A stretch of DNA of 64,000 bases from NCBI GenBank assembly GCA_015179045.1, contig WHUZ01000029.1, positions 592,210 to 656,209 of the forward strand. The letters run 5' to 3'. Made by a program: the position numbers and the translations under genes. Shown here one piece after another: positions 44,141 to 58,010 of this stretch. Origin of the DNA: Kalaharituber pfeilii (taxonomy: Eukaryota; Ascomycota; Pezizomycetes; Pezizales; Pezizaceae). The number at the start of each line of letters is the position of its first letter. Position 1 is the stretch's first letter. The notes under the pieces are model-generated. The model saw only the letters and a list, made by a program, of their open reading frames with translations, was not told where the DNA came from and did not search any database.

Positions 44141-45980
44141 ACTCTAGATTTCATGTCCTAGCTGGACTGCAGTGGCCTCCGACAACCAACAAATATCTCA
44201 CAAGAGGTCAACCTACAAGTGAGGAATGATGCTTATCCATGGCACAGCTTATAAGACCCCTTGGCAACATTTCTAACACTAACTGAAGACTCCAGAGCTA
44301 TAAAAACCGAAATGGTTGCTGAGGTGCTTATATCGCTCTTTCCCGAGTGTTGCGCGTGATGTGAAGTAGTATGCGGTTAACCGCTGGTAGAAACAGACAT
44401 TTCCGGCGGAATGTCTGACCGCCACTTGCGCATCCTCTCGATGGGCTTCGCGGGTAATGTATCTGGATTGGCTTCGTCAGCGGTATTAGCAGTGTGTACC
44501 GTATTGCCTCCGTTGATGGTCTAAATAACTCCGTCAACGGAATTCGTTGACTGCTTTGCTTGGAGTCCGCAGATTTTGAGCGCTGTTGACGAGGCTGGCT
44601 GGGCACGAACTTCCGTAGTAGCTGGGAAAACCGGATGAAATCTGAAATGCATTAATGGTTAACAACCTCCGGCGTCGTCATATGATTGTACTTCCGTCAG
44701 TGTTAGGCGTCATGATCATCGGTTTCCCCCACTAGATTAAATACTACACCGCTGTAAGCCGCATGTGACGTCGCATGGAGCTCGAGTAGCGGCTTAGTTG
44801 CATATCGAGCAATAATCCGGAAAATCATCCACGGTGCTTAGGTCAGGAATATAAATCACCCAGTCCAGTCTTCCTTACCCAGATCATCCACAATCTCTGG
44901 CGCGATATCTTGAAATTGCAATCGTAGTCTATACACCTGCTCCGCACGCTAAAAGATATTGGGGCTGGCTTTTGCACAACAGGCTTTAATGCAGCTGGGC
45001 GTTTGACACTTCCAAGTTGTCAATGAGCCTAGCGACATATACAACCCATGTGCTGTGAGGACGTTTCAAGGTCCATCGGCAACTTTCCCTCTTCCAGCTC
45101 AGGTGTGCCATCCCCTCTTGCGATTCCGTTTCGGGCTTGGGATGGAGCATGAAAGATTTGTGCTTTCGCTTGGGTGTGGGCGTGCTGCAAAGATGTTCGA
45201 CATTCATACAGCTGATGGTGCAGCATGGATCATACAGGTTCTTATGAGGCCACAGGATTACCATCTCCGCTTCCGACTGTTACAGATGCAATCAGGTGCA
45301 CTACTGCTCATTGGCAACGTTGTTGTCACCTTTTCAATATCTGAAATCAAGTAGCCACAATGCGGAATTTAAATCAGCAGTTTCCCGCACAGAAGAGTAC
45401 AGGTCAGGTGACCTGCTGGAACGCCACATCAGCACAAGGTTTATTGCATTTCCAATAGTACTTGCTCAAGACTTGGCATGAGACTAGATAGACTTGACGC
45501 CTCACATGGACTTACACTTACCTTCACAAACGCACTGTGGTGGCATGCGCGCACGCTGCTGCCGGAAGTGGGCTCTTGCCGAAACACGGGGGGGGGGGTC
45601 TGTATGCGGTATGTCATGTATATATGTGGGAAGGGAGCGAACGGAGGTTCTGCTCTCCTACAGAAATTCTCGCTTGGTGACGAAAGTCCCTCCACAGCAC
45701 TGGTATTTCGGCACCATACGTCAATTCGGCATAGATACATACATGGAGAACTCTATAGAGGCTCCCAAATCTAGCATTCCTGCGTTGCCTCCCAAGTCGC
45801 CCCCAACTTACCCCCGTATTATCCACCTCGTCGGAGTACCATCTTATCGGCCATTCGCGAGGCTTGCTATGTTCACCGATATATCCGTTAGCCCAATGTC
45901 GTCAAGGAAACCAACGGACGTGTTCGGTTCATCGATCTGGAGCACTCAGGAAAAGAATAGAAGGCTGACTTTATGTTACC
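44141..45980. other. Interval of degenerate repeats, no gene accepted
   Basis: The stretch 45585-45700 (G-run, then gcgaacggaggttctgctc) has a diverged second copy at 46840-46960, so an old repeat is present. ORFs such as 45055-45354 and 45494-46039 show no domain in their main part. Confidence 0.35.
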
Positions 45981-45989
45981 GATTTAGTC

Positions 45990-46295
45990 AAGTTTTTGGG
46001 GACTATGTCTCAATTCGACTAGATAAACATCCAATTTGAGCGGTAACCCGGGACAAGCTTTCTGCCCATAAATTGCCCGCATATGAGATAACTGAGGTGC
46101 TGAGCAATGGCAGAACACTGTGCCTCAAGATCCCGGACTCTCTGCGCATCCACCCGGTGTTTTCAGTGCAAACAGCATGTGGAGCCTGCCCTGAACCCCG
46201 GTGACGACCCCTGGAACCGAGGCTACCCAAGACCTGCTCCCATCCAAGCAATTAGTGGGCCAGATGTGGTATATCGCGGTCATCACTGGATCTAG
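45990..46295 (+). pseudogene. Ty3/gypsy pol C-terminal relic
   Basis: The translation runs GDYVSIRLDKHPI, a stop codon, AVTRDKLSAHKLPAYEITEV, KIPDSLRIHPVFSV, then after a frame change HVEPALNPGDDPWN. This is the segment behind the integrase of Ty3/gypsy elements (the 'RIHPVFHVSLLEP' region of the family). One stop and one frameshift show it is dead. No LTR is recognisable beside it. Confidence 0.7.
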
Positions 46296-46299
46296 CCAC

Positions 46300-47553
46300 C
46301 TTGCTAAGCGTCAAGTTGATCAGTTTACAAGGCCTCAACTATTTGATTGGTTAGTCTGTAAATATACCCCATATTGCGCATCTAAGCCTACAATATAATC
46401 AGTCACTAATACCTATCATCTTTGCAGCTTGGGGAACCGCAGACATGTTATTCTCTCCCTCTCACTTCAGGATCCATCGGCAGTATGCTGTTACAAGCGA
46501 ACCCCAAACTCGGAATATTCCTGACGTGTAAGCAAGATACTATATATTGCCACTCATACTCACTTTCCACTAGACAATCTTTTGAGAACCGGTAAGTATA
46601 GCTAAGAATTCGCCGATGAGAACTTTGTCAGAAACTAACTGTCAACTCTCGCTTAGCATTTGGTTCTGAATTCCTCTCGCTTATGTACCACCTTCTCCAC
46701 CGCTAGCGACACCCACTTCTCCATAACCACTCTACGAGGAGTGGTGCAACCAAACTATCCAAAACCCGTTCCCAAGTACCCCCAAAACGCTCCTAACGGT
46801 AGCAGTGTACGTGTTACTGGAGGAGGGAGTTGCGATGAGCACGGGGGGGAGGGGGTGTTGTATCCTGTATGTACGTGAGAAGGGGCAGGACGGAGGTTCT
46901 GCTCCCCCCAACCTACACTCGCAAAACAAAATGTTCTCTCTTGTTGAAGAAACTCTCCCACAGCACATCCAATCATGAAACTCCGCTTAGTCAGCATCGC
47001 ATGACGAGATTCCCCCAAAACTCAGTTTAGAACTCCAGCAAAGCATACGAGGTGTGAAGGCTCGAATTCCATTCGCGTTGAAAATCCTCGTATAGTACTA
47101 TTAGTACCTACAGAGCTACAATTTCGTGGAACAACTAAAGCTTACTCCCCTCCCCCTTCATTAAGAGCCTCTAAACATCTCCTCCATTCCTATCGGCTCC
47201 GGTTTCTATTTGAACGTGGAAATTATAATGCATAACGAGTTAGCAACGCTGGTTAGGAGCAAAACAATTACGTTCTCCAGGAACTTCTGGAGCTACGTAG
47301 GCATGATTGGAGCCATCTCTTCTCCTAATAACTGGTGCTCTTCAACAGCACCTATAGAGAGAGGGATTGACAGTGTAATAGGTTGTTTCCATTGATCATG
47401 AGACTGCAGACAGTAACACAGAATTAATCAAGGGGTCGCACAAGCATTTCAACTTGGTGGTAAGGAGTACAAGCAAGGTTTGAGCCAAAGGGATTAAGAG
47501 CGCCTAATGGACTTGTTGCAAAGATAGACTTCTCTCCTAAACTTCGTACTCAC
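46300..47553. other. Interval without recognisable gene
   Basis: It contains the second copy of the degenerate repeat (46840-46960) and a single arm of the dispersed tagt-tggttgcac motif (46722-46755, minus). No domain-bearing ORF is present. Confidence 0.35.
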
Positions 47554-47802
47554 CATCTTATCCATTGTTATGGCAAGTCGGGCAAGCACGTCCAGCTCCC
47601 AGAGACCACCATTAACCACGTTGCGTTGAAGTAACATCAATAAAGCCCCAATATTCTCTTCATCCCGCGAGGCCCACTCCGCTCTGCCCCAAGGGCGACG
47701 CCGCAAGGGTTCCTGCTGCAGAAACCGATGGCTTAGTGATGGTAGCATTAAATCAATGAGGCGGGCTGACATTGTATGATGGCCAAGTCTCGGCCGTTTC
47801 AA
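47554..47802 (-). CDS. Possible coding exon, function unknown
   Basis: The frame 'MSARLIDLMLPSLSHRFLQQ' to 'NVVNGGLWELDVLARLAITM' has amino-acid usage like a real protein and ends exactly at a consensus donor (ATG|GTGAGT at 47554/47553). Neighbouring exons could not be placed with confidence; upstream frames between 48108 and 47803 may contribute. No family is recognised. Confidence 0.3.
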
Positions 47803-50024
47803 TCACGACGTGAGCAGTGGTCAAGAGGTATGTCAGTGCTGTGGAATAACTGAGATCATATTTGCTGGTTTGGCATAGACCCCGGCCGACCCTCTGCCTT
47901 TTGGGCCTGTAGCAAGGCCCATTGAGGATCTTGGTTGAGCGACTTTGGCTCCCGTAGTATCCCGCTCTAGGTAGTGCTGACAATTGATAAGAGGTTGGTA
48001 AAAGCTTTTCTCTCTCTGTCCAAGTCGTAGCCAGAGGATCCATCTTTGATTAACGTCATTGTTTTTCTGCAATACACCTGGTGTAGTGGATACAACTGGT
48101 AGGTTCATTCTTCCTCAACTAAACTTGAAACTGGAATGCGTTACCATACCAACTTTAGTAAGAGCTCAAATCTGCCTACGATATCTGCGACTTGGGGCAG
48201 CTAATGGAGTGATATCCACAACTAGATTCCCGCTTCTCCGCCAACAGTAACGACAGCAAGCACACTGAATGAAGTACATAGAGGTTGCGGATACCCGAGT
48301 ACAGTAAGTACCAGTCGTTCACATGATTGGGCCAGAGGAGTAAAAAGACTCTGGATAAGTAAAATTTTTTGACAGTGCAAAGCAATATTATCGGCAAATA
48401 CATCCCACTAGCTTCATCTAAGAAAACTGACCTCTCGTACTGCGACTCCCACTCGTTCGCGTGGGTTTCTACAGTTTACCCTGAAACTGAGATTACACCT
48501 TCTTGGCATGCACGTCTCTCACGTGGCACGCATAACCTGCAAGCATAAAAAAAAAAAAAACTCGGACCGAGTTTATACTAAAAATTTAATTCTTGGTAGA
48601 TATATTAAAAGCTCGCCGACTTCAAAAAAAAAGAAAAAAAAAACGGATATTCCAACAACCGAACTAATTTGTCACCGGCACTAACCAGATCGTTGCAAGT
48701 GGCCGCCTGTATTCCATTACTTCTTCTGGAAGCGTGGGTTTATCTTAGCATATGCAACCAGACTACTTTCTTTCACAAAATTTATATCTCTTATATAAGC
48801 ATAGTACCTATATACCCACTCACTTACAAACAAACGAAAAAAAACACAACTGAAAAAAAAAAAAAGCCGCAACAACATCCCTACAAAAACAAACACAAAC
48901 AAAAAGGAAAAAAGCAAAACATCAATAACAACAGCAAAAAAAAAAAAAAGAAAAGAAAAGAAAAAGAAACAAGGGATAAGGAAGGGAACAAGGGAAAAAA
49001 AAAAAGCACAACTACAACCCGCAACCTCAATCTCAACAACGAAATCCAAGCACATAGAACAGTAGCAGGAAAAAAGAAAAAAAAAAAAAAAAGAAAAAAT
49101 AAGGAAAAGTGATAAATCAATCGGCCTGGATCAACGGAACGGAAAAACCTGAGGGAAATCGCAGTATCGCCTAATATAGCATGGTATATTAACTAGCTAT
49201 AAATTCTTAATATACTTGCAATTTCCAACTGCCTTCCAGTCTTATTCCTTAACAATTATGACAGTTGACATCCTCACACTATGACACCTTTCACAATTTC
49301 CAACGCCCACGTGAACATCTTCAGACCTCGCGCCCAACCCAACTTACCGCACAACGCACCTAGGCCCGAATCATACCGTCTCAGCTTCGATTTTCTGCCC
49401 ACTCTCAGCTGTATCAGCAGTAGCAGTAACAGTTATATATTCACATACACAACTCGCATTGAAAGCACAAGCTACCCACAATAACGCAAGAACCTTTACA
49501 AAAGCGAAAAAACAAAAAGAAAATACCGAATACCGACAAAGAACAGGAGTGAAGATAGGATATCAATATCTGATCAAGGGAATCTGAGCAAGGTAGGTCA
49601 AGGCAAGGATGGTAGTAAAAGGTAAGGTAGTATTTCATCACAGAAGGAAGACTCAAATAAAAAAAGAACAAAGACACAAAAGGAAAACAGAAATAAATAA
49701 AGAAAAACAAAACAGAATAAAACCATAAGAAGAGCCCAGGATTTTTTGCGAGGTTCATCTCCTCTGTCGAGACTAAAATTGAGAGCCAACATTGGACACA
49801 TCCCACACCTAAAACACCCCCCACCCTTGAATTGGAATAATGAAAACGTTTTCCATCAAATGAAAGCAACACAATCCGGCAAATGAAATAACAAAGGATG
49901 ATATAAGCAAAGAAAAGAAAATGAGATAAGCCGTTAAGATGTTGTCTATTACAATAATCCCAAGTTTCCCTATCCCTTCAGCCATCCACATTAAGAACCT
50001 GAACACAATCCTCCCTCAAACACT
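47803..50024. other. Interval with A-rich tract, no accepted gene
   Basis: From about 48830 to 49105 the plus strand is almost only A with scattered C and G (aaaaag, aaaac words), which creates meaningless Lys- and Phe-rich ORFs. A second A-rich zone is at 49495-49710. The last few hundred bases are probably the 3' UTR of the Ras gene. Confidence 0.4.
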
Positions 50025-51056
50025 TTACACAATTATACATCCTCCGCAGCATCCCTTATCATCGTCCGCAGAGTACTCTTTCCCTGACGACATACCACCT
50101 CCACCGTTCATGCCCATTGCGTGAGTTGGCGAGCTCGCGCCTCCGGATTGTTCTTTGTTATACCGTCGAATTTCACGAACAAGCGTGTGAAAGGCTTCAT
50201 CCACATTGATTCTAGACTTGGCAGAGGTCTCGATGAATTTGCAGTGGAAGGAATCCGCAAGTTGTCGACCCTCTATTTGAATTATGCATGTCAGGTTCTG
50301 TCTTATCTCGCAGTACGTGCAAGGTTTGTAAACCCACCTTGTTGACTAACAGCTCGATCTGCTGATAAGTCGCACTTATTGCCAACGACAATAAGTGGGA
50401 AGTAGTCCTTATCTTTCACTCTAAGAATCTGTTGTTGGAATGTCGCAATCTCATCAAATGATGGCCTTGATGTGATTGAGTAAACTAGGAGGAACCCTTC
50501 TCCGGTACGCATATATTGTTCTCGCATAGCACTATACTCTTCTTGTCCGGCGGTATCTAGAACGTCTAGCAGGGCTACTTCATCATCGATGATGCATTGC
50601 TTGCGGTAGGAGTCTGCATGAACAGGTGTGAGTTAGATATCTACGAATATGACAACTACAAACCAATGCAAGGCCCTTGGGAAGGAAGAACACACCTTCA
50701 ATTGTAGGGTCATATTCGTCAACGAAATGACTTTGAATAAGTTGTATCGTCAAACATGACTTGCCGACACCACCACCACCGACGACTACCAATTTGTATT
50801 CTCGCAAAAATTGTGCCTATACAGATGTTTGTCAGCAATTAGTTGACAGCTTTGCCGAGCACCAAAACCTTCAAGCATATTTCTGAACTTAAGCATCCAC
50901 CCTCTGTGATGACCAAACTTCATCTGTCGTTGATCTCAAGTGAATGCCATCCCCCCACCATACATCTCGGAGTTCCCTTCCCTCCCCCCACTTCACCATT
51001 TCCACCCCATGGACAGAATAAGCAACAGCATTACAAGAACGACGAACCTTGGACAT
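50025..51056 (-). CDS. Ras GTPase (RasA/Ras-1 type), four exons
   Basis: The coding sequence is complement(50025..50272, 50338..50613, 50696..50816, 51048..51056), 217 aa. Exon 1 is only ATGTCCAAG; its donor GTTCGT and the acceptor TATAG before GCACAATTTTTG give [16 protein letters not shown]. Ras motifs follow: P-loop GGGGVGKS with the normal Gly at the Ras-12 position, effector region YDPTIED formed across intron 2, [12 protein letters not shown] and ETSAK. The C-terminus is Gly/Ser-rich and ends CCGGCIIV, a CaaX box for prenylation, with nearby cysteines for palmitoylation, so the protein should be membrane-bound. In fungi it controls growth, polarity and development through cAMP and MAPK signalling. 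Confidence 0.93.
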
Positions 51057-52800
51057 GTTGAGTGTGTGATTATTGTAAGAGGGTTAATATATCCGCTCTT
51101 GATGTTCCTTTAACCGATCCTTCCTTGCCCGAAATTTGAAACAAATAGAAGAATATGTGTCAAGACACAAGCAAATTCGATAGTATCGCAGGTGCACAGG
51201 CAAATCTGTTTCGACCGACGATCCCCGAGTCAGCCAAAATTGAGAAGTAAAAATGAGATATTGGCTACACAAGCTGGCCAGTGCAGTGTCTTTGTGTAGG
51301 GGATAGGATAAGCAGAGCACCAATGAGCGAAGAACCGAAGAGCAATGCGGAGTTGACAGTTGTTAAAACCGTCGCGAATCGATGGGATGAGAAAAAACTT
51401 TTGAGGGTGGGCGGGGAACGAAAGTTTCAAGAGCGATGACGGGTCGCAGGAAGGGTGATAATTACCTTTCTCGCCGAAACAGAGACAGGTGATTGCGTCC
51501 ACTTGTCAGATTTCCGTGCAAGAGGTGGGCTTGAGAATGAAAGCCTGCGAGATCCTACGTTAGATGCGTCTGATCTAAATCGAGTACCTGTCGCGGTTCG
51601 TCCGTAGCGGTTGAGATGAAGTGAGGTGAGGTGAGGGACTAGGGTGATGCAAGGAGTATGGAACAGAAATAGGAGTAAGGCAGAGCGGGCAGAACAGGAT
51701 AAGTCAGCAGGCACTAACCAATCGACGCGCGGGAAGACTGGGTGAACCGACACCAAAGTTGCAGAAGGAAATCGTAAAGTTCCAAGGGCGAGAGGTGCGA
51801 ACAGGAAAGAGTGGCTGGGGGGGGTGGAGGGGAGGGGAGGGGAGGGGAGGGGAGAGGGATGGAGGGAGGTGAAGCGTTTTTTTGGGGGGGAAGGGCAATT
51901 GCGGTTTTGGGGGGGAGGGTTCTTGTACGGGAAGGGTAGGCAATTTTTTGGCAAAGAGGCGAGTGGATGAATAAGAACTCGACGAGCGTACCGGGACAAG
52001 ACAGAGCACAACACAATGAGCTTGAGGCGGATGTTTCGCAGCACGCACCACCCAGTGAACTTTTCCCACCCTCTTTCTTTTTCCTTTCCTTTCCTCGGCG
52101 CGAGGGGCCAGGTCTCTTTGAATTTTGCTTGTGGGAATGGAGAAAAGCAGCACCCAGCAAGTGGGGAGAGGCTCAAGGGACGAAGGCAAAATAAGGGATG
52201 CAACTTGGACACTGGGGGGGAATCGGCCTAGTTAGGAATGGTCTTGCAACTATGTAAATGGTAACGAAATACTGTACCCACAGAAAGATCGAGGAGATGG
52301 GCGGGGGGGGGTGAAGGGGTGGGCACGCGGCGGCAGGGGATGAGGACCACAGCAGCAAAGGCGAGGCGGTTGCTTGCTACTAGCGGTGCAGGGGGCCAGC
52401 AGCTAGGCTGGGTGCTTAGCTGCGCCTAGAGCTCGGTGGGCATGGGCAGGCGCTGGGGAAGGGCTGCGCAGAGCTTCCAAGACTTCGACGGGCGCACAAG
52501 CTTATGGCAGTGGCGGCCGCCGGCTCGGCCCAATGATACACGCTCAGGTTGGTATTTCGCCAGAAACAAGGGCCCATCCATACCCTTGCGCCCGTGCTCT
52601 GCTAAAAATTCGAAAAAAATGAAAGGAAGAATATAAACGTGAAATCGAAGATGGCAAAAGCGAGCGCACAAAGGAAGGGAAAAAGTCTGGAAGCAGAACT
52701 CGAAACAGGAAACCAGTCTCAGAACAGGCGCCGGAAGCTGTTCCAATTGGGAACGTGAAGAGCACCAATCTGATAAGAGGTCGAAGGAGCATTTACATCT
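51057..52800. other. Ras upstream region with purine/pyrimidine tracts
   Basis: It contains (GGGGA)n at about 51827-51856 and many G-runs. Long minus-strand ORFs here (for example 52212-51427) exist only because of C/T-rich composition. It may hold the Ras promoter and leader. Confidence 0.4.
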
Positions 52801-55800
52801 TTAATTACGCGGACATTAGTGGGTGAGGTCGCCCAGTCTCGGTGCGGGCGAACTAGCACGGAGGAGGGGCACCGCGCAGGCGCCAGCCCATAGCCAGTCC
52901 TCGTGCCGAGACAAGTGAGCCAGTACATGAGCGTGCAACACTGCCAATAGGCCTTAGGCTCATAATTATGAAAGTATGTACAGCGACTACAAGCACAGCA
53001 GCTGCAGACGAGCACCATAGCATCTAAGCGGCCTTTGAAAGCGCAGCTTGAACAATAATGCTTTTGCTCACAACCCCCCCCCCAAACCAACATTGACTGG
53101 TTGGAAAGCACTCGCATTCGAATTCGACATTACCACAATTCCGAGCCATTCGGCGGACTTGCGCTCCTTCTCAAACATCCGCGCCCTACCTTTCGTTTTC
53201 TATCACGGCTTCCGATCCTGCGCGTCTTGCGGACACGCGCTATACCAACCAGAATACGCGCTGCACAGAGCCTTTCACATCCATCAGAGCTAGATATGGC
53301 GGGGGAGAATATCTGTCTAATGTAGCCATGGCTCGGGTAGGAGTAACAATGCCTGCAATTTTACTGGGCTCTTGTGGGCATACAAATTCACACTGATGCT
53401 GGCTGCCATGCATTATGTCACGAGGTGTGGAAGGTAACCTTACTAGAGGGAGGTAAGTCAACAGGCACTAAATTGATCATTTCATGTGAGCGCGTGTTTA
53501 CAGTGGGTGCGAATGCTTGACCACTTATCTCTCTAGGGGACGACACTACAGCTGGCACTTCTTTTTTTGCTAATGCTGCCCCCGCCCTTTTTCCAGAAGG
53601 AATACTAGAAGGATGGTTTATGTCAGTTGAATGCACAGCCTCCCCCAAAGCGCCTTTTGGAAGCGACGCATAAGTATACACATTGCTAGCCTCCCCAGAC
53701 ACATTCCTGAGGATACATCTTCATGTTTTCTCAGCGTGCTAGTATATTTCATGCCCCGCAGTTGTGATACCATCAATCACAATGAGCAGGAGGAAGTTTG
53801 GATGAGCAATCTCTGACGTCTATAAATGTCTTCACCATCTAAATAGCCTAGCTCTCGGAGATTTGACAGAATGGAGACAACTTACATGCAAATTGATGCT
53901 AGTACTAATATGTGAGACTCCACCGAAATTCAGGAAACAATACTCAACCTAAAAGCCATTTGAGAGATATTTGGTCCTATCATCAGTTATCAACTGTGAC
54001 GGGTGAGAGTGAGCAAAGTGTGCGACCTAATTGCGTTAGTGTTACAGGGTAAGGAGGGCCGAGGGATACCATAAGGGGCAAGGAGTCACCTCAGGCATTT
54101 CTCTGTTGAAGCTTTCCTAGCTCATATGAGAGTGTGACCCTGTCAGCTAAACTGTTGTTGTCTATTCCGTCAAAGATCATCCACCGTGGGTGCGGGGATG
54201 GATAAACATGCATCTAGAATGCACTAGGTTCAGGCTAATTTCTGCACAAAAATAGCCATTGAATTGCCTTTGAGGAAGTTTTCTATATTTCCACCGACAA
54301 CAAGACGCGGACCTAGAAATCGAAATTAATACTGTGGATTGGTATGTCGATATGTAGCCTATTGGCCCATAGTCGACTGATAATAGCTTCGGGCACCGTT
54401 ATAAAAAGTTGGATTTTTCCCATCCCATGGCTGGTATGCCTCCGCAGCACGCCTGCCGCTTGCATGGTGTTCTCGTGCCCAGACTGGGGCCATGGTTCGT
54501 GCAGCGAAGATTGCAGGTCGCACCATGTTGCGCAACCCCCTAGAAGGTTGGTCTACAACCTAAAGCAGAACCGAGCCCAATCACGTACCCCTAAAAGAGG
54601 CGGCAGAGGAACGAAGCAGTTAGCTGTTGCTGTGGACTCCACCCCCTACACATAAGTACTCTACAGTACAAAAATATCTTGCAGCTCAGAAGTAGTCCCG
54701 TATCCAATGGAAGCGAGATAATCAATATCTTGCCAAGATTTAGTCAGAAAATAGCGGTATCTTTGCTGAGTGGGCTGAGTAATCTCAATGAACGATGGCA
54801 CAGTGCTGTAGTCTTGGCATGGCATCATTACTCTCAGTCTCGTGTTCGCTCGATTTCCATTCTTAGCGTTTGTACTTCATAGTCTAATGCCAAGAAGTCG
54901 GAACGAGGTGAGCCAAGAGCTTGTGTTGTACACTAGTACCTACGCGAATGCCTTGATCGAACAGTTTCTCGCTCCAACCTACTGTACATGCTTGATTGCA
55001 ATCGATACGACAACGACCGGCATGGGTTGCAAACGCGAACCCCAATGCTTCGACAAAGTCCTGAACACCAGTACAGATGGTTGATTGCCAATGTACGGTC
55101 ACAATTATTAGCCAAATTTGAAAATGTTTCTCACTTTTGAGTAGGTAGAGGTTCTCTTAAAAGCGTCTTGATAAGGTGCATACGTCTAACCCTCAACATG
55201 TGCAACATAGGCATGTGAATGCTGAAGAGACAGAAAAACAGACAATGGGAGAGTATCAGTCTGTGGGCAGTAGCGAATAAAGATTTTCACCGTAGTCGAA
55301 CCTGAGGAACCCCATGGGGAACACTCAGAAGCTCTGATTTATGGTTCAACTCGTCACCGTCTATATTTGATTCCATGGTGAGTAGGTATATTTGAGTGCG
55401 CGAAACGTTTATTTCATAGCCTGTATGGAAACAAGTGGCTCTGAAAGTTGTAATACTCTTACACTGACAGTTGTTTCACTTGAAGGTCTTGTACCCGTTG
55501 GTGTTATCAGCATTGTATTACAGTGGAAGTATTTCCGCCTCTGTCAATTTAACAACTTCGTACAGGATGCGCTAAGGTGTGATGGCGCAATCGGTCAACA
55601 TTTGCTGGTCAGTCCGTGCTTTGCGCCGCAGCACTGTGATTGAGCACAAGACGACTTTCTCCATGACACCAGCATAATCTTGACTCTGCATCGGGTTCCC
55701 TGCCGGTTCTTGGGAAATCTGTGTTAATAGGATCGACATTGCAATTTGCATATTGGGCCTCCATTTAATTACCTATACCTGCTTGAAAATATAGAATTTG

Positions 55801-57415
55801 AAAAAATTTTCACCATAACGGGTTATAAAAAGACCCAATCTGTGGCAGCAGTGATTATCCAAAACTTCACGCTAACTTGAGATACCTGTACAGAGGAATT
55901 GCGTCATAGATGAACGAGGTTGTGTGAATCAATCAAACACCATATATTACTGCTAATTACTGGAATATTTCCACTTTGTCCGGCATTTGTGGCATACGCG
56001 GTTATAAGTGGCACTCAAACTCGTATGGACAACTAAGGACATCTACTCGATGCTGCTGACAGGAGCTGTCTTCTGGATTGATAACTTGTTTCGAATCATC
56101 GAGAAACAGTACTATCGTCAGGACGGCCAGCGCGATGGCAGTTGTCATTCTTAGAACGGTCTACACATTGTGGTACTGCTGTGTGATTTACACAGCTGCA
56201 GTGCAACATTCCCTTTTTTCGGGAAGAATTGATTCATGGGTTATATACAAGGGGCCACAGCCTTATTTCGTATTTTTTTTGGTATGCTGCCTCCATATTT
56301 ATGTCCTGTTCAACACTACATTAACCATATCTAGTCCTACAGCACGTAATAGTCAATCAGCCATTCATATTACGATCATACTGCACAACCTGTCTTGATT
56401 TTTACCAAATAGGATGCAAGCTACTGCACTGAAGATCTGCCGTGCGTGATAGATTAGGCCGCTGATCGGTTCCCGCACCAGCTAATCATGCATATTTTCG
56501 AGTAAGTACTGCTCAAATGCTCAGCAGTTTATCCAGTCACGTCAAAGCCTGCGCTCTGATGTGCCTTTGTAGCTCTAGAGTAATTGCCGAATGAAGTTAT
56601 ATCGGTATCCATTACTGCAGAGATGCCTTCATCTTGCAAGGGCGGCAGGAGGCGCACCCTGGATGGGCCAATATGAGCATGGAACTCTAAATCCTAGTAC
56701 TGATTAACGGCCTCTTCATTTGTACGACGGAAAAAATACAGATTGTTAAATTTGGAACAGGTCCGCATGTGCAGACCACAATCTTACTTTTATACAGTAT
56801 ACCAATATCGACTGCAGGAGCTTAATCGACACTCTATCAAATTTCTGCAGGTACGCGGGCGCACGCATGGACAGAACTGCACGGTATTGATTATATCTTT
56901 GCTCTGCTAATCTGCTGGCTTGGAGCTGCAGCCACGAGACTTGCGAGCGTATTACATACAGGTCTGCACTGACAGGCCGATGCCATGCCAGATTCATCTT
57001 CGATGCACGTGCACGGCACAGATGGTACAAGGCTACCCTACTGAGATGACGATAGCACTTGATTGCTAGCAGCTGCATGTGATTTTAAGTTTTTCGGAAA
57101 ATCAGAAATTTACCTGCAGATCATTCTCGAGGAGAATACCACTACGCTGTTCAGATCATATCCCGAAACACAAAACTGAATTCAATCGGAACTCATACCA
57201 CCATTGTTATGAATATCCCTTCGCAAATTCGCTGGTCTTCGAGAAAATATGACTTCATTATTGATTGACACAGGAACAACAGGCAGATCACATATTTACT
57301 GGCTCTAGCGAATATTACAGGTACGAAATTGGTTTTCACAAGCTTTTTATAAACTATTTATAAATGCTATCAATATATGTATCGTAGCAGATATCAGGTA
57401 GGTGACTGATACCGG
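52801..57415. other. Long interval without recognisable gene
   Basis: A minus-strand frame at 53702-53418 has protein-like composition (SLPKGALGEAVHSTDINHPS) but no domain and no clear neighbours. A fragment of the ccagact...gtgcccag repeat lies near 54467-54487. Nothing else stands out. Confidence 0.35.
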
Positions 57416-57429
57416 ACGCCGGGCACCTT

Positions 57430-57495
57430 TTTTTTTTTTTTTTTTTTTTTTTTATATCACATGACTCCGCGTGCAGCTGTTCGCCAAGGCAGGGC
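57430..57495 (-). mobile_element. Short retroposed LINE-tail insertion, family B
   Basis: The minus-strand body ccctgccttggcgaacagct...gcggagtcatgtgatat is followed by about 25 A. A 14-bp perfect duplication acgccgggcacctt flanks it (57416-57429 and 57496-57509). Confidence 0.9.
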
Positions 57496-57779
57496 ACGCC
57501 GGGCACCTTGTAACGGCACTGCTGTTACCGCTCAGGTTCGAAGACCTGTGCTAGAATGGCGTACATGAATTCAAGCACCCGAGCACCCAAGGACGGTGAC
57601 AGTATTCGTCCTCAAGTACTTCGTAAAAAAACGTATCAGCGTCGTGTTCTGACCCATCCGTCAGTGGACAGCATTGGCCAAAGGGTCGAAACAGGCGTCG
57701 CCCAAAAATTGTACTCTAATGTATCGTATGCCTGAGACTTTAAGGATCTGCCATCTGTGATGTAGACGTCATGAACACA

Positions 57780-57828
57780 TTTTTTTTTTTTTTTTTTTTT
57801 TTTTATTTCATTAATCGCGTGCCGCCCT
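57780..57828 (-). mobile_element. Shortest retroposed LINE-tail insertion, family A
   Basis: Only about 25 nt of body remain (agggcggcacgcgattaatg...), starting in the middle of the family-A hairpin, followed by about 24 A. A 12-bp duplication gtcatgaacaca flanks it (57768-57779 and 57829-57840). Confidence 0.85.
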
Positions 57829-58010
57829 GTCATGAACACAGAGGGACCAATTGGAAATACTGAGATGTTTTGTGATATCAGGCCCAACTGTCAAGAGTAT
57901 AGAGATAAGCCCACACAGACTGACATGATGGGAATGATCAATCCTCCATTAAGCGAAGTCACGTGGAACACGCTTTCCTTATCTTGGTAACCATCGCCAT
58001 TTCCTGATAT

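Noticed and set aside
48669..49120. Lys-rich plus-strand ORF and Phe-rich minus-strand ORFs
   Set aside because: They are translations of an A-rich low-complexity tract.
51427..52212. Long minus-strand ORF of 261 codons
   Set aside because: It overlaps two other long frames in the same C/T-rich, G-run-rich DNA, has no domain, and is best explained by composition upstream of ras.
54344..56398. Several plus-strand ORFs of 70-106 codons
   Set aside because: They are isolated, in different frames, without motifs or consistent splice signals.
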